Under the pieces are notes generated by a model, which ran no database searches, was not told the origin of the DNA, and worked only from the letters and a program-made list of their open reading frames with translations. A program made the translations under genes and the position numbers. From Rikenellaceae bacterium (GTDB lineage: Bacteria > Bacteroidota > Bacteroidia > Bacteroidales > Rikenellaceae), in the NCBI GenBank assembly GCA_015060015.1, contig SUZG01000001.1:149605-213604 (forward strand): a DNA stretch of 64,000 nt, given 5' to 3'. This document shows, one piece after another, positions 8,198-17,583 of the stretch; the first letter of the stretch is position 1; the number at the start of each line of letters is the position of its first letter.

Positions 8198-8223
8198 ATA
8201 GGGCCGACCGGAGCCGACCCTAT
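8198..8223. terminator. Hairpin downstream of pgk
   Basis: ATAGGG...CCCTAT with inner CCGACC/GGAGCCGA pairing lies 28 bp after the pgk stop. No U-tract follows on either strand, so terminator function is a weak guess; it may instead protect the 3' end. Confidence 0.35.
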
Positions 8224-8251
8224 ACACAATATCAAAAGCAAGTGTGTCGGC

Positions 8252-9517
8252 TTACTTGCGGATAGCAGCTACGCCGGGCAACTCCTTACCCTCCATATAC
8301 TCCAACAAAGCACCACCGCCTGTTGAAACATACGATACCTTGTCAGCCAAGCCGAACTTGTTGATGCAGGCAACAGAGTCGCCGCCACCGATAAGTGAGA
8401 ATGCACCATTCTTCTCGGTAGCCTCGGCGATAGCCTCTGCCACAGCCTTTGAGCCTGTTGCGAACTTGTTAATCTCGAACACACCTACGGGGCCGTTCCA
8501 AAGGATAGTCTTACACTCCATAATCTCGTCGTGGAAGAGCTTCTTACCCTCCGAGCCGATATCAACACCCTCCCAGGCGTCGTCGATAGCCTTTACCGAA
8601 GCCTCCTGTGTGTTTGCAGTCTCGGCGAAGTCGTCGCAAATGAGTGCGTCGGGTGACATCACAAACTTGATACCCTTCTCCTCGGCCTTCTTCAAAATCT
8701 CCAAAGCTACGGGGAACATATCGGGCTCGCAGATTGACTTACCTACCTTGCCGCCCAGAGCAGCCGAGAAGGTGTAGGTCATACCGCCACCGATGATAAT
8801 CTTGTCGCACTTCTCCATCAGCTTCTCGATGATGGTAATCTTTGTCGATACCTTCGAGCCACCTACGATAGCCACGAAGGGACGCTGTGGGTTCTGCATC
8901 ACGCCGTCGATAGCCTTCAACTCGTTCTCCATAACATAGCCGAACATCTTGTCATTGGGGAAGTAGTCGGCGATAAGAGCTGTTGAAGAGTGAGCACGGT
9001 GAGCTGTACCGAATGCGTCGTTGATGTAGCAGTCAGCATACGAAGCGAGCTTCTTCACGAACTCCTTCTGTGGGCCCTCCTTCAACGCCTTCTTTGCTGC
9101 CTTCTTCTCCTCGTCGGTAGCGTCCTCTGCCAAGCCGCGGGGCTTACCCTCCTCCTCGGCATAGAAACGGAGGTTCTCCAGAAGCATAACCTCACCGGGC
9201 TTCAATGCAGCAGCCATCTCGGCAGCCTTCTCGCCCATGCAGTCGCCGGCGAACTTAATCTCAACACCCAGACGAGCCTCGATAGCGGGGATAATCTGCT
9301 CCAACGAGAACTTGGGATCGGGATTCTTCTTGGGACGACCGAGGTGTGACATCAAAATCACAGCACCGCCCTTCTCCAACACCTTCTTGATGGTGGGGAT
9401 AGCGGCACGGATACGAGTGTCGTCGGTTACCTGACCCTCGCCGTTGAGGGGTACATTGAAATCTACACGGATAATAGCACGCTTACCCGAAAAATCATAG
9501 CTGTCAATTGCGAACAT
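8252..9517 (-). CDS. pgk: Phosphoglycerate kinase
   Basis: Glycolytic cytosolic enzyme transferring phosphate from 1,3-bisphosphoglycerate to ADP. At 421 residues it matches bacterial length. Signatures are RVDFNVPL near the N-terminus, the substrate loop [21 protein letters not shown], and the nucleotide-binding GGGDSVA toward the C-terminus. The last gene of a kbl-lrp-pgk series on the minus strand, 88 bp after lrp. That gap is long enough for a separate promoter, though I found none with a good match. Confidence 0.97.
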   Translation of the reverse strand: MFAIDSYDFSGKRAIIRVDFNVPLNGEGQVTDDTRIRAAIPTIKKVLEKGGAVILMSHLGRPKKNPDPKFSLEQIIPAIEARLGVEIKFAGDCMGEKAAEMAAALKPGEVMLLENLRFYAEEEGKPRGLAEDATDEEKKAAKKALKEGPQKEFVKKLASYADCYINDAFGTAHRAHSSTALIADYFPNDKMFGYVMENELKAIDGVMQNPQRPFVAIVGGSKVSTKITIIEKLMEKCDKIIIGGGMTYTFSAALGGKVGKSICEPDMFPVALEILKKAEEKGIKFVMSPDALICDDFAETANTQEASVKAIDDAWEGVDIGSEGKKLFHDEIMECKTILWNGPVGVFEINKFATGSKAVAEAIAEATEKNGAFSLIGGGDSVACINKFGLADKVSYVSTGGGALLEYMEGKELPGVAAIRK

Positions 9518-9605
9518 AATCTTTTTCTTTAATTTATTGTGTTATTAAAATCTCTTTTCCTTTCTACCTTTTTCCTTTTCGGCCTCTTTCCTTTCGGACT
9601 CTGCA

Positions 9606-10079
9606 TTAACCCTGCACGATGTCGATGTAAATCTCGCGTGAGAAGGCCTCGATAAGCGATACATAGGTCTCGGTCTCCGACACGCCCGGCACTTGCAGAA
9701 TCTTGTTGTAAATAGTGTTCATCAGATGCTCGTTATCCAGGCAGTAGAGCTTTGCCATAAGGTTAAAAGCACCCGTCATATAGTGGCACTCCACAATCTC
9801 GGGGATGTGCTTCAAGTGATCCACCGTATCCTGCTGACGCTTGATATCCGACACCTTGATATTGATGAAGGCACACACGTCAAAGCCCAGCGACTTGGGG
9901 TCCACCGTAAGGCGGCTGCCCTGAATCACGCCCATATCCTCCAACTTCTTGATACGCTGGTGGATAGCCGCACCCGAGATGCCGCACTCGCGGGCAATCT
10001 CCAGGAATGGTGTGCGGGCATTCTTTATGAGGAAGAGCAGAATCTTGCGGTCGGTACTGTCTAATAGAGTCTTTGCCAT
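9606..10079 (-). CDS. Lrp/AsnC-family transcriptional regulator
   Basis: A 157-residue regulator of the feast/famine family. Residues 5-60 form the winged HTH (FLEIARECGISGAAIHQRIK as recognition region). Residues 70-150 form the RAM ligand-binding and oligomerisation domain (the VDHLKHIPEIVECHYMTGAF segment). It starts 6 bp after the kbl stop, so it is translated from the same message. By family, it likely senses an amino acid; regulation of glycine/threonine metabolism through kbl is a reasonable inference from the operon. Confidence 0.9.
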   Translation of the reverse strand: MAKTLLDSTDRKILLFLIKNARTPFLEIARECGISGAAIHQRIKKLEDMGVIQGSRLTVDPKSLGFDVCAFINIKVSDIKRQQDTVDHLKHIPEIVECHYMTGAFNLMAKLYCLDNEHLMNTIYNKILQVPGVSETETYVSLIEAFSREIYIDIVQG

Positions 10080-10085
10080 AACCTT

Positions 10086-11273
10086 CTACTTCAATACGTT
10101 CAACTCCTTGCCAATCTTCACGAAGGCCTCCACGCAACGGTCAAGCTGCTCGGTGGTGTGGCCTGCCGATACCTGAACACGGATACGAGCCTGTCCCTTT
10201 GGCACTACGGGGTAGTAGAAACCTGTTACGAAGATACCCTCCTCCTGCAACTTGGCAGCGAAGTCCTGTGAGAGCTTTGCATCGTACAACATCACAGCAC
10301 ATATAGCCGACTGTGTAGGCTTGATATCGAAGCCTGCGGCAACCATCTTTGAACGGAAATGCTCCACGTTGGCAGCCAGACGGTCGTGCAACTCATCACT
10401 CTCGGCGAGCATCTTGAACATCTCGATACTTGCACCTACAACTGCGGGTGGCAACGAGTTAGAGAAGAGGTAGGGGCGAGAACGCTGACGCAACATATCG
10501 ATAATCTCCTTGCGACCTGTTGTGAAACCACCCACAGCACCACCAAAAGCCTTGCCAAGAGTACCTGTGAGGATATCCACCTGACCGCGAAGGTTGTAAA
10601 GCTCGGTGATACCGCGACCTGTCTTACCCAGAACACCTGCCGAGTGGCACTCATCGACCATCACCAGGGCGTCGTACTTCTCTGCCAAAGCACAAATCTT
10701 ATCCAGCGGAGCAGCGTTGCCATCCATTGAGAATACACCGTCAGTTACGATGATGCGGAAACGCTGTGCCTGTGCACGCTTCAGGCAATCCTCCAACTCA
10801 TCCATATCGGCGTTGGCGTAGCGATAGCGTACCGCCTTGCAAAGACGCACGCCGTCGATGATTGATGCGTGGTTCAGTGCGTCAGAGATGATGGCATCCT
10901 GCTCTGTGAGAAGAGGCTCAAAGACACCGCCGTTAGCGTCGAAGCAGGCAGCGTAGAGGATGGTATCCTCTGTGCCGAAGTAATCGGCGATAGCCTTCTC
11001 CAACTCTTTGTGCATATCCTGACAACCGCAGATGAAACGTACCGATGACATTCCGAAACCACGTTCATCCATAGCCTTTTTTGCAGCCTCAATCAGACGC
11101 TTGTTGTCTGACAGACCGAGGTAGTTGTTTGCACAGAAATTCAACACCTTACGACCTGCAACGTCAATCTCGGCCTTCTGTGGCGACTCGATTATGCGTT
11201 CAGTCTTGTACAAGCCGGCAGCCTTAATCTCGGCCAACTCCTGCTGTAAATGCTCTTTAATTTTACCGTACAT
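10086..11273 (-). CDS. kbl: Glycine C-acetyltransferase (2-amino-3-ketobutyrate CoA ligase)
   Basis: PLP enzyme of the alpha-oxoamine synthase family, 395 residues. It converts 2-amino-3-ketobutyrate and CoA to glycine and acetyl-CoA in threonine breakdown. The PLP lysine is in TGTLGKAFGGAVGGF, the ring-stacking His in VDECHSAGVLG, and the Kbl-type N-terminus FCANNYLGLSDN is present. No threonine dehydrogenase gene is adjacent. A strong promoter lies upstream, and an Lrp-type regulator gene follows 6 bp downstream. Confidence 0.93.
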   Translation of the reverse strand: MYGKIKEHLQQELAEIKAAGLYKTERIIESPQKAEIDVAGRKVLNFCANNYLGLSDNKRLIEAAKKAMDERGFGMSSVRFICGCQDMHKELEKAIADYFGTEDTILYAACFDANGGVFEPLLTEQDAIISDALNHASIIDGVRLCKAVRYRYANADMDELEDCLKRAQAQRFRIIVTDGVFSMDGNAAPLDKICALAEKYDALVMVDECHSAGVLGKTGRGITELYNLRGQVDILTGTLGKAFGGAVGGFTTGRKEIIDMLRQRSRPYLFSNSLPPAVVGASIEMFKMLAESDELHDRLAANVEHFRSKMVAAGFDIKPTQSAICAVMLYDAKLSQDFAAKLQEEGIFVTGFYYPVVPKGQARIRVQVSAGHTTEQLDRCVEAFVKIGKELNVLK

Positions 11274-11320
11274 AGTAATATATTTTTAGGATTTTTTGTG
11301 TTTCTGCTTACAAATTTCAA

Positions 11321-11352
11321 CAAAGTTACGGCTTGGCCTCCGAAAAAACAAA
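11321..11352 (-). promoter_or_regulatory. kbl promoter
   Basis: On the minus strand, TTTG (11352-11349) is spaced 20 bp from TAACTTTG (11328-11321). This is a full match to the Bacteroidetes consensus, with a leader of about 40 nt to kbl. Confidence 0.6.
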
Positions 11353-11436
11353 TAAATCGGCAAATTTTTGGCGTTTTTGATTACGATTTATAACAAAAAG
11401 ACGATGATGTAGCCGCTTTTATGCTCTTTTTGCAGG

Positions 11437-11580
11437 TTAGAGAATTTAAGGAAAACGGGGATATTAGGGAATTTAGGGAGATTAGAGAATTTAGGGATTG
11501 CAAGGCCGTGCGTTTTTTTTCTTAAACTCACTAAACTCACTAAATTCCTTAAATTCCCTAATCTCCCTATCTTCTCTCTC
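11437..11580. repeat. Long imperfect inverted repeat of AATTTAGGGA-type units
   Basis: The left arm is purine-rich and built from repeated GGGAATTTAGGGAG-like words. The right arm is the pyrimidine complement. The best-matching segments, 11474-11497 and 11546-11569, pair over 24 bases with two mismatches and a 48-bp spacer. No gene is present. A related TTAGGGAG/CTCCCTAA pair forms the terminator at 25357-25400. Confidence 0.65.
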
Positions 11581-11659
11581 CGCCTTGAAAATCTCGGTTC
11601 TCCTTTATAATATATGTATACCGCCCTCTGTTGCGGATTGCAAAATTTTTTCTTGATTT

Positions 11660-11693
11660 TTTGTTGATTTTCAAAAATTGTTTACTACCTTTG
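11660..11693 (+). promoter_or_regulatory. Promoter of the tandem-repeat RNA
   Basis: TTTG (11660-11663), a 22-bp spacer, then TACCTTTG (11686-11693), an exact -7 element. Transcription would start near 11700, well before lysS, and run into the terminator at 11913-11946. Confidence 0.55.
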
Positions 11694-11699
11694 TTTTTA

Positions 11700-11946
11700 A
11701 GTCGTGCGAAAACCCTCTCCGTTAAACAGTTTTTCGTTACGGGGGAATGAGAGAAAAATAACCGTTGCGGGCCGTTGTAGTAGAGATGTAGGCCTTTGTA
11801 ATAGAGTTGCGGGCCGCTGTGATAGAGAGGTTACAGGCCGTTGTTGAAGTGTGCAGCCTATTGTTGAAGTAGAAAATTAACCCCCTTTTATATTTAATTA
11901 CCCATCACGGGTAGCCAATCTTCGTTATGAAGGTTGGCTTTTTTTA
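11700..11946 (+). ncRNA. Candidate small RNA with five degenerate tandem units
   Basis: About 245 nt between a good promoter and a good terminator, with no plausible long reading frame. The centre consists of five head-to-tail units of 20-24 nt (11764-11786, 11787-11806, 11807-11830, 11831-11851, 11852-11872) with rough consensus TTGCRGGCCGTTGTRRTAGAG. The 5' part can form a stem around CTCTCCG and CGGGGGAATGAGAG. The 3' end has a small TACCC/GGGTA hairpin just before the terminator. It could be a trans-acting RNA or a sponge for a repeat-binding protein. A short translated peptide cannot be excluded. I could not match it to a known RNA family. Confidence 0.45.
11913..11946 (+). terminator. 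Terminator of the tandem-repeat RNA
   Basis: AGCCAA and CTTC pair with GAAG and TTGGCT around a short loop, followed by an uninterrupted run of Ts. It separates the RNA from lysS, which has its own promoter. Confidence 0.8.
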
Positions 11947-12039
11947 TCCGAAAGCCGCATTTTTTTCTGCGAAGAGAGACGAAAATCATAATTATTTGCA
12001 GCGTGGCGGCTTAAATTATGATTTTTGAATTAAAACTTG

Positions 12040-12047
12040 TAACTTTG
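12040..12047 (+). promoter_or_regulatory. lysS -7 promoter element
   Basis: TAACTTTG, an exact TAnnTTTG, 38 bp before the lysS ATG at 12086. An alternative GTG start at 12047 would overlap this element, which argues for the downstream ATG. Confidence 0.5.
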
Positions 12048-12085
12048 TGCCCAAATGGCTAAAAACTAAAAAACTATATATTATT

Positions 12086-13822
12086 ATGAGCATCGAACTC
12101 AGCGAACAGGAACTTTTGCGTCGTAAGTCACTTTCGACCTTGCGTGAGATGGGCATCGAGCCCTATCCCGCCGAGATGTTTGAGGTTACAACTACGGCAG
12201 CTGCTATCGCAGCAGACCTCTCGGAGGCAACCACCGAGCAGTTTTCACAGGTGCGTATCGCCGGCCGTATTATGAGCCGCCGCATTATGGGTAGTGCATC
12301 ATTCTTCGAGTTGCAGGACCACACCGGCCGTATTCAGGTATATATCCGCCGCGATGATATCTGCCCCGAGGGCGACCCCACACTCTACAACACCGTATTC
12401 AAGAAGTTGTTGGACATCGGCGACTTTATCGGCGTTGAGGGTTTCGGCTTCATCACCAACACAGGCGAGAAGTCGGTACACTGCCAGCGATTTACCGTTT
12501 TGTCGAAGTCTATCCGCCCGCTGCCTATCGTCAAGGAGAAGGACGGCAAGCAGTTTGATGCCCTCACCGACCCCGAGGTACGCTATCGCCAGCGTTATCT
12601 CGACTTGGTGGTCAATCCCCACGTACGCGAGGTGTTCGTCAAGCGTGCGAAGATTATGGCCACTATGCGTGAGTTCTTCAATGAGCACGGCTATGTAGAG
12701 GTTGAGACTCCTATCCTGCAACCTATCCCCGGCGGTGCGTCGGCACGTCCCTTCATCACGCACCACAACGCTTTGGATACCGACTTCTATATGCGAATCG
12801 CTACGGAGCTCTACTTGAAGCGTCTTATCGTGGGTGGCTTCGACGGTGTGTATGAGTTCGGCAAGAACTTCCGTAACGAGGGTATGGACCGCACGCACAA
12901 CCCCGAGTTTACCTGCATGGAGATATATGTGGCCTACAAGGACTACAAGTGGATGATGTCATTCACCGAGCAGATGCTGGAACGCGTGGCAATGGCTACA
13001 AACGGCACTACGGAGCTCACAATCGGCGATAGGCAGATTTCGTTCAAGGCACCTTTCCGCCGCCTGACGATGACCGACGCCATCAAGGAGAAGACCGGCT
13101 ACGACATCTCGGGCCAGTCGGAGGAGCAGCTGCGTGAGGCTTGTCAGCGTCTGAATGTCGAGATTGACGAGACGATGGGCAAGGGTAAGCTCATTGACGC
13201 TATCTTCGGACAGTACTGCGAGGAGGATTTGATTCAGCCTACCTTCATCTGCGACTATCCCCGCGAGATGTCGCCCCTGTGTAAGCGTCACCGCGACAAT
13301 GCCGATTTGACGGAGCGTTTCGAGTTGTTCGTCAATGGTAAGGAACTTTGTAACGCCTACTCGGAGCTTAACGACCCGATTGACCAGTACGAACGCTTCC
13401 AGGAGCAGTTGAAGCTCTCGGAGAAGGGCGACGACGAGGCTATGTTTATCGATATGGACTTCGTGCGTGCTTTGGAGTATGGTATGCCCCAGTGTTCGGG
13501 TATGGGTATCGGTATCGACCGTCTGGCGATGTTTATGCTTAACCAGCCCTCGATTCAGGATGTGCTGTTCTTCCCCACTATGCGTCCCGAGAAGAAGGTT
13601 GTGGCCGATGATGCCGAGAAATATGTCGAGGCAGGTATCCCCGCCGAGTGGGTTGAGCATATCCAGAAGATGGGCTACATCACCGTTGAGTCGTTCCAGA
13701 ATACGGCGGCAAACGGCGGTGGCAAGCTCTTCAACGACCTCTGCGGCTTCAACAAGAAGAATAAGTTAGGCCTCGCCACAGCCGAGATTAAGGCGTGGAT
13801 AGACTCACAGAAAGCGGAGTAA
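12086..13822 (+). CDS. lysS: Lysyl-tRNA synthetase, class II
   Basis: Charges tRNA-Lys with lysine. At 578 residues it is longer than the ~500 of E. coli LysS. The N-terminal OB-fold anticodon domain (about 50-160) is followed by the class II core: motif 1 around ETPILQPIPGGASARPF, motif 2 FRNEGMDRTHNPEFT, and motif 3 GMGIGIDRLAMF. The extra ~75 C-terminal residues after FFPTMRPE form an extension that begins KKVVADDAEKYVEAGIP and seems typical of Bacteroidetes enzymes. The start MSIELSEQEL is chosen because a promoter element overlaps the only upstream alternative. Confidence 0.97.
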   Translation: MSIELSEQELLRRKSLSTLREMGIEPYPAEMFEVTTTAAAIAADLSEATTEQFSQVRIAGRIMSRRIMGSASFFELQDHTGRIQVYIRRDDICPEGDPTLYNTVFKKLLDIGDFIGVEGFGFITNTGEKSVHCQRFTVLSKSIRPLPIVKEKDGKQFDALTDPEVRYRQRYLDLVVNPHVREVFVKRAKIMATMREFFNEHGYVEVETPILQPIPGGASARPFITHHNALDTDFYMRIATELYLKRLIVGGFDGVYEFGKNFRNEGMDRTHNPEFTCMEIYVAYKDYKWMMSFTEQMLERVAMATNGTTELTIGDRQISFKAPFRRLTMTDAIKEKTGYDISGQSEEQLREACQRLNVEIDETMGKGKLIDAIFGQYCEEDLIQPTFICDYPREMSPLCKRHRDNADLTERFELFVNGKELCNAYSELNDPIDQYERFQEQLKLSEKGDDEAMFIDMDFVRALEYGMPQCSGMGIGIDRLAMFMLNQPSIQDVLFFPTMRPEKKVVADDAEKYVEAGIPAEWVEHIQKMGYITVESFQNTAANGGGKLFNDLCGFNKKNKLGLATAEIKAWIDSQKAE

Positions 13823-13859
13823 AAATTGAATAAGGCGGCTCTTTGGCGTCTGCCTTGCA

Positions 13860-13901
13860 GTGAAAATCCTCACATACGCCTCAGTATGCTGCGGTTTTCA
13901 C
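13860..13901. repeat. Palindromic element before the RhuM-Fic gene
   Basis: GTGAAAATCC is matched by GGTTTTCAC, and CATAC by GTATG inside it, giving a hairpin of about 42 bp with one unpaired base. It lies 38 bp after lysS and 73 bp before the RhuM-Fic start. It may be an autoregulatory operator or a remnant of insertion. Confidence 0.5.
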
Positions 13902-13973
13902 ACCTGCGAGCAACCTCAAAATAGCTTACCTTATTGCAATTTTGGCGCTTTGGAATATGTTATAACAGTAGCG

Positions 13974-14957
13974 ATGAATACCGGCGAGATAATCATATAT
14001 CAATCTGCTGACGGGCAAACCGAGTTAGATGTCCGCTTGGAGGGTGATACTGTGTGGTTGTCGCAGGCGCAACTTGCGGAGCTGTTGCAAGTAAAACCTC
14101 AAAATATTACGATGCACATTCGTAATGTGTATAAGGAGGGAGAGTTAGAGCAGGCGGCAACTTGTAAGGATTTCTTACAAGTTCAAAACGAGGGAGGCCG
14201 ATTGATTACCCGAAGCGTTAAATTTTATAATCTTGAAGTGATAATCTCGGTTGGTTATCGTGTTAAATCGCTGCGTGGAACCCAATTCCGTATTTGGGCA
14301 AACAGAGTTCTTAAAGAGTATTTGATTAAGGGATATGCCATTAACCGCGATGCAAAGGCTGAACAGTTGGAGGAGTTGAAGCGGACAATTGCGGTGATGA
14401 GTGATGTCTTGGCTGCAAAATCAGTGTCGCGAGATGAGGCTGTGGGACTTCTGCGAGTCATAAGCGATTTTGCTTATGGTTTGGATACGCTTGACCGTTA
14501 CGATTATCAGCAGTTGGAGATATCCGACACTACGCAGGAGGAGCGTTTTAGAGCCACCTATGAGAGTGCAATGGAGGCGTTGCAGATGTTGAAGAGTCAA
14601 TTTGGTGCGAGTGAGTTGTTTGCCCGCGAGAAGGATGGGTCGTTCCATAGTACGATGGGGGCTATTTATCAGACATTCGGTGGGCGCGATTTATACCCGA
14701 GCGTGGAGGAGAAGGCGGCCAATTTGTTGTATTTGACCACAAAAAACCACTCCTTTAGCGATGGGAATAAGCGTATTGCAGCGTTCTTATTTCTATGGTT
14801 TTTAGAGAAGAATGGTATTCTCTACCGCGAAGATGGTTCACGCTTGATTGATAATAATACCCTTGTGGCGCTTACTTTGATGATTGCCGAGAGCCGAACA
14901 GAAGAGAAAGATATAATGACAAAGGTTGTGGTAAACCTTATAAATAAGCGAAATTAA
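13974..14957 (+). CDS. RhuM-type protein with C-terminal Fic/DOC domain
   Basis: A 327-residue fusion. The first ~190 residues match the RhuM virulence-protein family, a putative DNA-binding module (VWLSQAQLAELLQVKPQNI as a helix-turn-helix-like segment, and the conserved RGTQFRIWANRVLKEYL). The C-terminal part is a Fic/DOC domain with the intact active-site loop HSFSDGNKR (His at about 259). Fic enzymes transfer AMP or phosphate to protein targets; the target here is unknown. The start MNTGEIIIYQ is chosen over an upstream GTG whose added sequence falls in the palindrome. It sits between lysS and tpiA, 33 bp before tpiA, and looks inserted into a housekeeping series. Confidence 0.85.
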   Translation: MNTGEIIIYQSADGQTELDVRLEGDTVWLSQAQLAELLQVKPQNITMHIRNVYKEGELEQAATCKDFLQVQNEGGRLITRSVKFYNLEVIISVGYRVKSLRGTQFRIWANRVLKEYLIKGYAINRDAKAEQLEELKRTIAVMSDVLAAKSVSRDEAVGLLRVISDFAYGLDTLDRYDYQQLEISDTTQEERFRATYESAMEALQMLKSQFGASELFAREKDGSFHSTMGAIYQTFGGRDLYPSVEEKAANLLYLTTKNHSFSDGNKRIAAFLFLWFLEKNGILYREDGSRLIDNNTLVALTLMIAESRTEEKDIMTKVVVNLINKRN

Positions 14958-14990
14958 CATATAATTACATAAACAAAAATTACAAAAAAA

Positions 14991-15743
14991 ATGAGAAAGA
15001 AGATTGTTGCAGGTAACTGGAAGATGAACACTCTCCCCGCCGAGGGCGTAGAGTTGGCAAAGAATGTTGTGGCTGGCCGTAAGGAGGTTTGCGAGTGCGT
15101 GAACTTCATCGTATGCCCTCCCTTCACACACCTCTCACAGGTTGTTGAGGCTGTCAAGGGTTCTGATATCGCTGTTGGTGCACAGAACTGTGCTGCCGAG
15201 GCAAAGGGTGCTTACACCGGCGAGGTTGCTGCCTCTATGATTAAGGCACTCGGTTGCGAGTATGTTATCCTGGGTCACTCTGAACGTCGCCAGTACTATG
15301 GTGAGACCTCAGAGACTTTGAACAAGAAGATGGCACAGGCCTATGCTAATGGTTTGAAGCCTATCTACTGCGTAGGTGAGAGCCTCGACGAGCGTAAGGC
15401 AGGCAAGCACTTCGATGTTTGCAAGCAGCAGATTGAGGAGGTTGTATTCAACCTTTCAGAGGAGCAGTTCGCTGACCTTGTTATAGCTTACGAGCCCGTT
15501 TGGGCTATCGGTACAGGCGAGACCGCTACTGCCGAGCAGGCACAGGAGATTCACGCCTATATCCGCGAGGTTCTGGCATCGAAGTTTGGTGCAGCTGCCG
15601 CAGAGTGCCCCATCCTTTATGGTGGCTCTTGCAAGCCCTCAAACGCAGCCGAGATTTTCGCCAAGGAGGATGTAGATGGTGGTCTTATCGGTGGTGCAGC
15701 CTTGAAGGCCGAGGACTTCCTCGCTATCGGCAAGGGTTTCTAA
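14991..15743 (+). CDS. tpiA: Triosephosphate isomerase
   Basis: Glycolytic interconversion of glyceraldehyde-3-phosphate and dihydroxyacetone phosphate. At 250 residues it has the normal length. The catalytic Lys is in GNWKMN, the electrophile His in ILGHSERR, and the base Glu in AYEPVWAIGTG with the flexible loop directly after. It starts 33 bp after the RhuM-Fic gene and ends at a bidirectional terminator facing proS. Confidence 0.98.
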   Translation: MRKKIVAGNWKMNTLPAEGVELAKNVVAGRKEVCECVNFIVCPPFTHLSQVVEAVKGSDIAVGAQNCAAEAKGAYTGEVAASMIKALGCEYVILGHSERRQYYGETSETLNKKMAQAYANGLKPIYCVGESLDERKAGKHFDVCKQQIEEVVFNLSEEQFADLVIAYEPVWAIGTGETATAEQAQEIHAYIREVLASKFGAAAAECPILYGGSCKPSNAAEIFAKEDVDGGLIGGAALKAEDFLAIGKGF

Positions 15744-15760
15744 TCCAACCCGCACGACAC

Positions 15761-15792
15761 AAAAAAAGGAGCAGATTTTCTGCTCCTTTTTT
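15761..15792. terminator. Bidirectional terminator between tpiA and proS
   Basis: AAAAAAAGGAGCAGA pairs with TCTGCTCCTTTTTT around a tiny loop. A- and T-runs on opposite sides allow termination in both directions. Confidence 0.85.
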
Positions 15793-15810
15793 GTTTGCTC
15801 TCTATACTTA

Positions 15811-17298
15811 TTAATAGCTTCGTGCGAACAATACGCGGCGGTGTGAGGGCTTGCCGCTGAAGATACACTTGCCCTCCTCCTCATCAACAAGGTCGATGGG
15901 GATGCAGCGGATTGTAGCCTTCGTAGCATCCTTGATAGCCTGCTCGGTCTCGGGTGTGCCGTCCCAGTGTGCCGACACGAAACCGCCCTTATTGTCGAGA
16001 ATGTCGATAAACTCCTCCCAGCTGTCAGCCTTGGTAATCATCGAGTTACGGAAGTCCAGAGCCTTCTGGTAGATGTTGGCCTGAATCTCGTCCATAAGAG
16101 CAACGATACGATCCACGAGGCCCTCCTGCGGAACAACCTCCTTTGAGAGTGTATCACGGCGAGCCAGCTCGATAGTGCCGTTCTCCAAGTCGCGGGGGCC
16201 GAGTGCCAGACGCACGGGAACACCCTTCAACTCATACTCGGCGAACTTGAAGCCCGAACGCACATTGTCGCGTGTATCGACCTTGACGCTGATGCCTCGC
16301 TTACGCATCTCCGCAGCGATAGCCTCCATCTTCTCGGTCATCACCTTGAGCTGCTCCTCGCCCTTGTAGATAGGTACCATAGCCACCTGAATAGGTGCTA
16401 ATTTCGGAGGCAGAACGAGGCCGTTGTTATCCGAGTGAGCCATAATCAACGCACCCATCAGACGAGTCGATACGCCCCACGATGTAGCCCATACATACTC
16501 CTGCTTACCCTCCTTGGTGGTGTAAGTCACGTCAAACGCCTTGGCGAAGTTCTGACCGAGGAAGTGCGATGTACCACTCTGCAACGCCTTGCCATCCTGC
16601 ATCAGAGCCTCGATAGTGAGGGTATCCTCCGCACCGGCGAAGCGTTCGTTTGGTGACTTATGACCTACAACCACAGGCACGCCCATATAGTTCTCGGCGA
16701 AGTCCTGATATACGCGAATCATACGCATAGCCTCCTCCTGTGCCTCCTCGCTTGTGGCGTGAGCCGTATGGCCCTCCTGCCAGAGGAACTCGGCAGTACG
16801 CAGGAACAGACGCGTACGCATCTCCCAACGCACCACATTAGCCCACTGGTTGCAGAGGATGGGCAGGTCGCGATATGATGTAATCCAGTTCTTGTAGGTG
16901 TTCCAGATGATAGTCTCCGAGGTGGGGCGTACGATAAGCTCCTCCTCCAGCTTTGCTGACGGATCCACCACGACACCCTCACCCTGTGAAGAGTTCATCA
17001 GACGATAGTGTGTCACCACGGCACACTCCTTTGCGAAGCCCTCGACGTGAGAGGCCTCACGCGAGAAGAATGACTTTGGAATGAAGAGAGGGAAGTAGGC
17101 GTTCTCGTGTCCCGTAGCCTTGAACATATCGTCAAGGGCACGCTGCATCTTCTCCCAGATAGCGTAGCCATAGGGCTTGATAACCATACAGCCTCTCACA
17201 GCAGAGTTCTCTGCCAGGCCGGCCTTTACGACCAATTCGTTGTACCATTTCGAGTAGTTGTCTTCTACTTTGGTCAAGTCTTTAAGTTCTACTGCCAT
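15811..17298 (-). CDS. proS: Prolyl-tRNA synthetase, archaeal/eukaryotic-like type
   Basis: Charges tRNA-Pro. At 495 residues it lacks the ~180-residue editing insertion of E. coli-type ProRS. It shows the type 3 layout: class II core (motif 2 in [31 protein letters not shown]), an anticodon-binding domain around residues 290-390, and a C-terminal zinc-type domain ending RVLFARSY. The C-terminal domain contains [10 protein letters not shown]. This bacterial use of the archaeal-like form is known in Bacteroidetes. A TAATTTTG element at 17353-17346 (minus) is a possible promoter, giving a leader of about 40 nt. Confidence 0.95.
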   Translation of the reverse strand: MAVELKDLTKVEDNYSKWYNELVVKAGLAENSAVRGCMVIKPYGYAIWEKMQRALDDMFKATGHENAYFPLFIPKSFFSREASHVEGFAKECAVVTHYRLMNSSQGEGVVVDPSAKLEEELIVRPTSETIIWNTYKNWITSYRDLPILCNQWANVVRWEMRTRLFLRTAEFLWQEGHTAHATSEEAQEEAMRMIRVYQDFAENYMGVPVVVGHKSPNERFAGAEDTLTIEALMQDGKALQSGTSHFLGQNFAKAFDVTYTTKEGKQEYVWATSWGVSTRLMGALIMAHSDNNGLVLPPKLAPIQVAMVPIYKGEEQLKVMTEKMEAIAAEMRKRGISVKVDTRDNVRSGFKFAEYELKGVPVRLALGPRDLENGTIELARRDTLSKEVVPQEGLVDRIVALMDEIQANIYQKALDFRNSMITKADSWEEFIDILDNKGGFVSAHWDGTPETEQAIKDATKATIRCIPIDLVDEEEGKCIFSGKPSHRRVLFARSY

Positions 17299-17345
17299 AT
17301 ATTATGTTGATTGTTAATTTCCTATCGTTTCGGCAATTTTGCTCG

Positions 17346-17353
17346 CAAAATTA
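17346..17353 (-). promoter_or_regulatory. Possible proS -7 element
   Basis: TAATTTTG on the minus strand matches TAnnTTTG about 48 bp upstream of the proS ATG. The -33 element is poor (a TTG with only a 16-bp spacer). Confidence 0.35.
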
Positions 17354-17519
17354 ACCATTTTTTACATAACAACGGCATTTATGCCTCACTTTTTTGCTGT
17401 AAGTGAGGAAATAGAGCCTCCTGACCCCTTGCAACGCATATTCGATATGTGCCAAATTTGGTTTCAATCCTACAATTTACCGATTTGTACGCTTTGGAAT
17501 GTTGTTTTTCGGGGGTGAT

Positions 17520-17551
17520 TTTGTGCAGTCGCGATTTTCTCCCTATTTTTG
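17520..17551 (+). promoter_or_regulatory. Promoter of the membrane AraC regulator
   Basis: TTTG (17520-17523), 20-bp spacer, TATTTTTG (17544-17551). A second exact match, TATATTTG at 17569-17576, lies so close to the ATG at 17584 that it would give an almost leaderless message. Confidence 0.55.
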
Positions 17552-17583
17552 TTTGTTTAATAACCCACTATATTTGCAGCACG

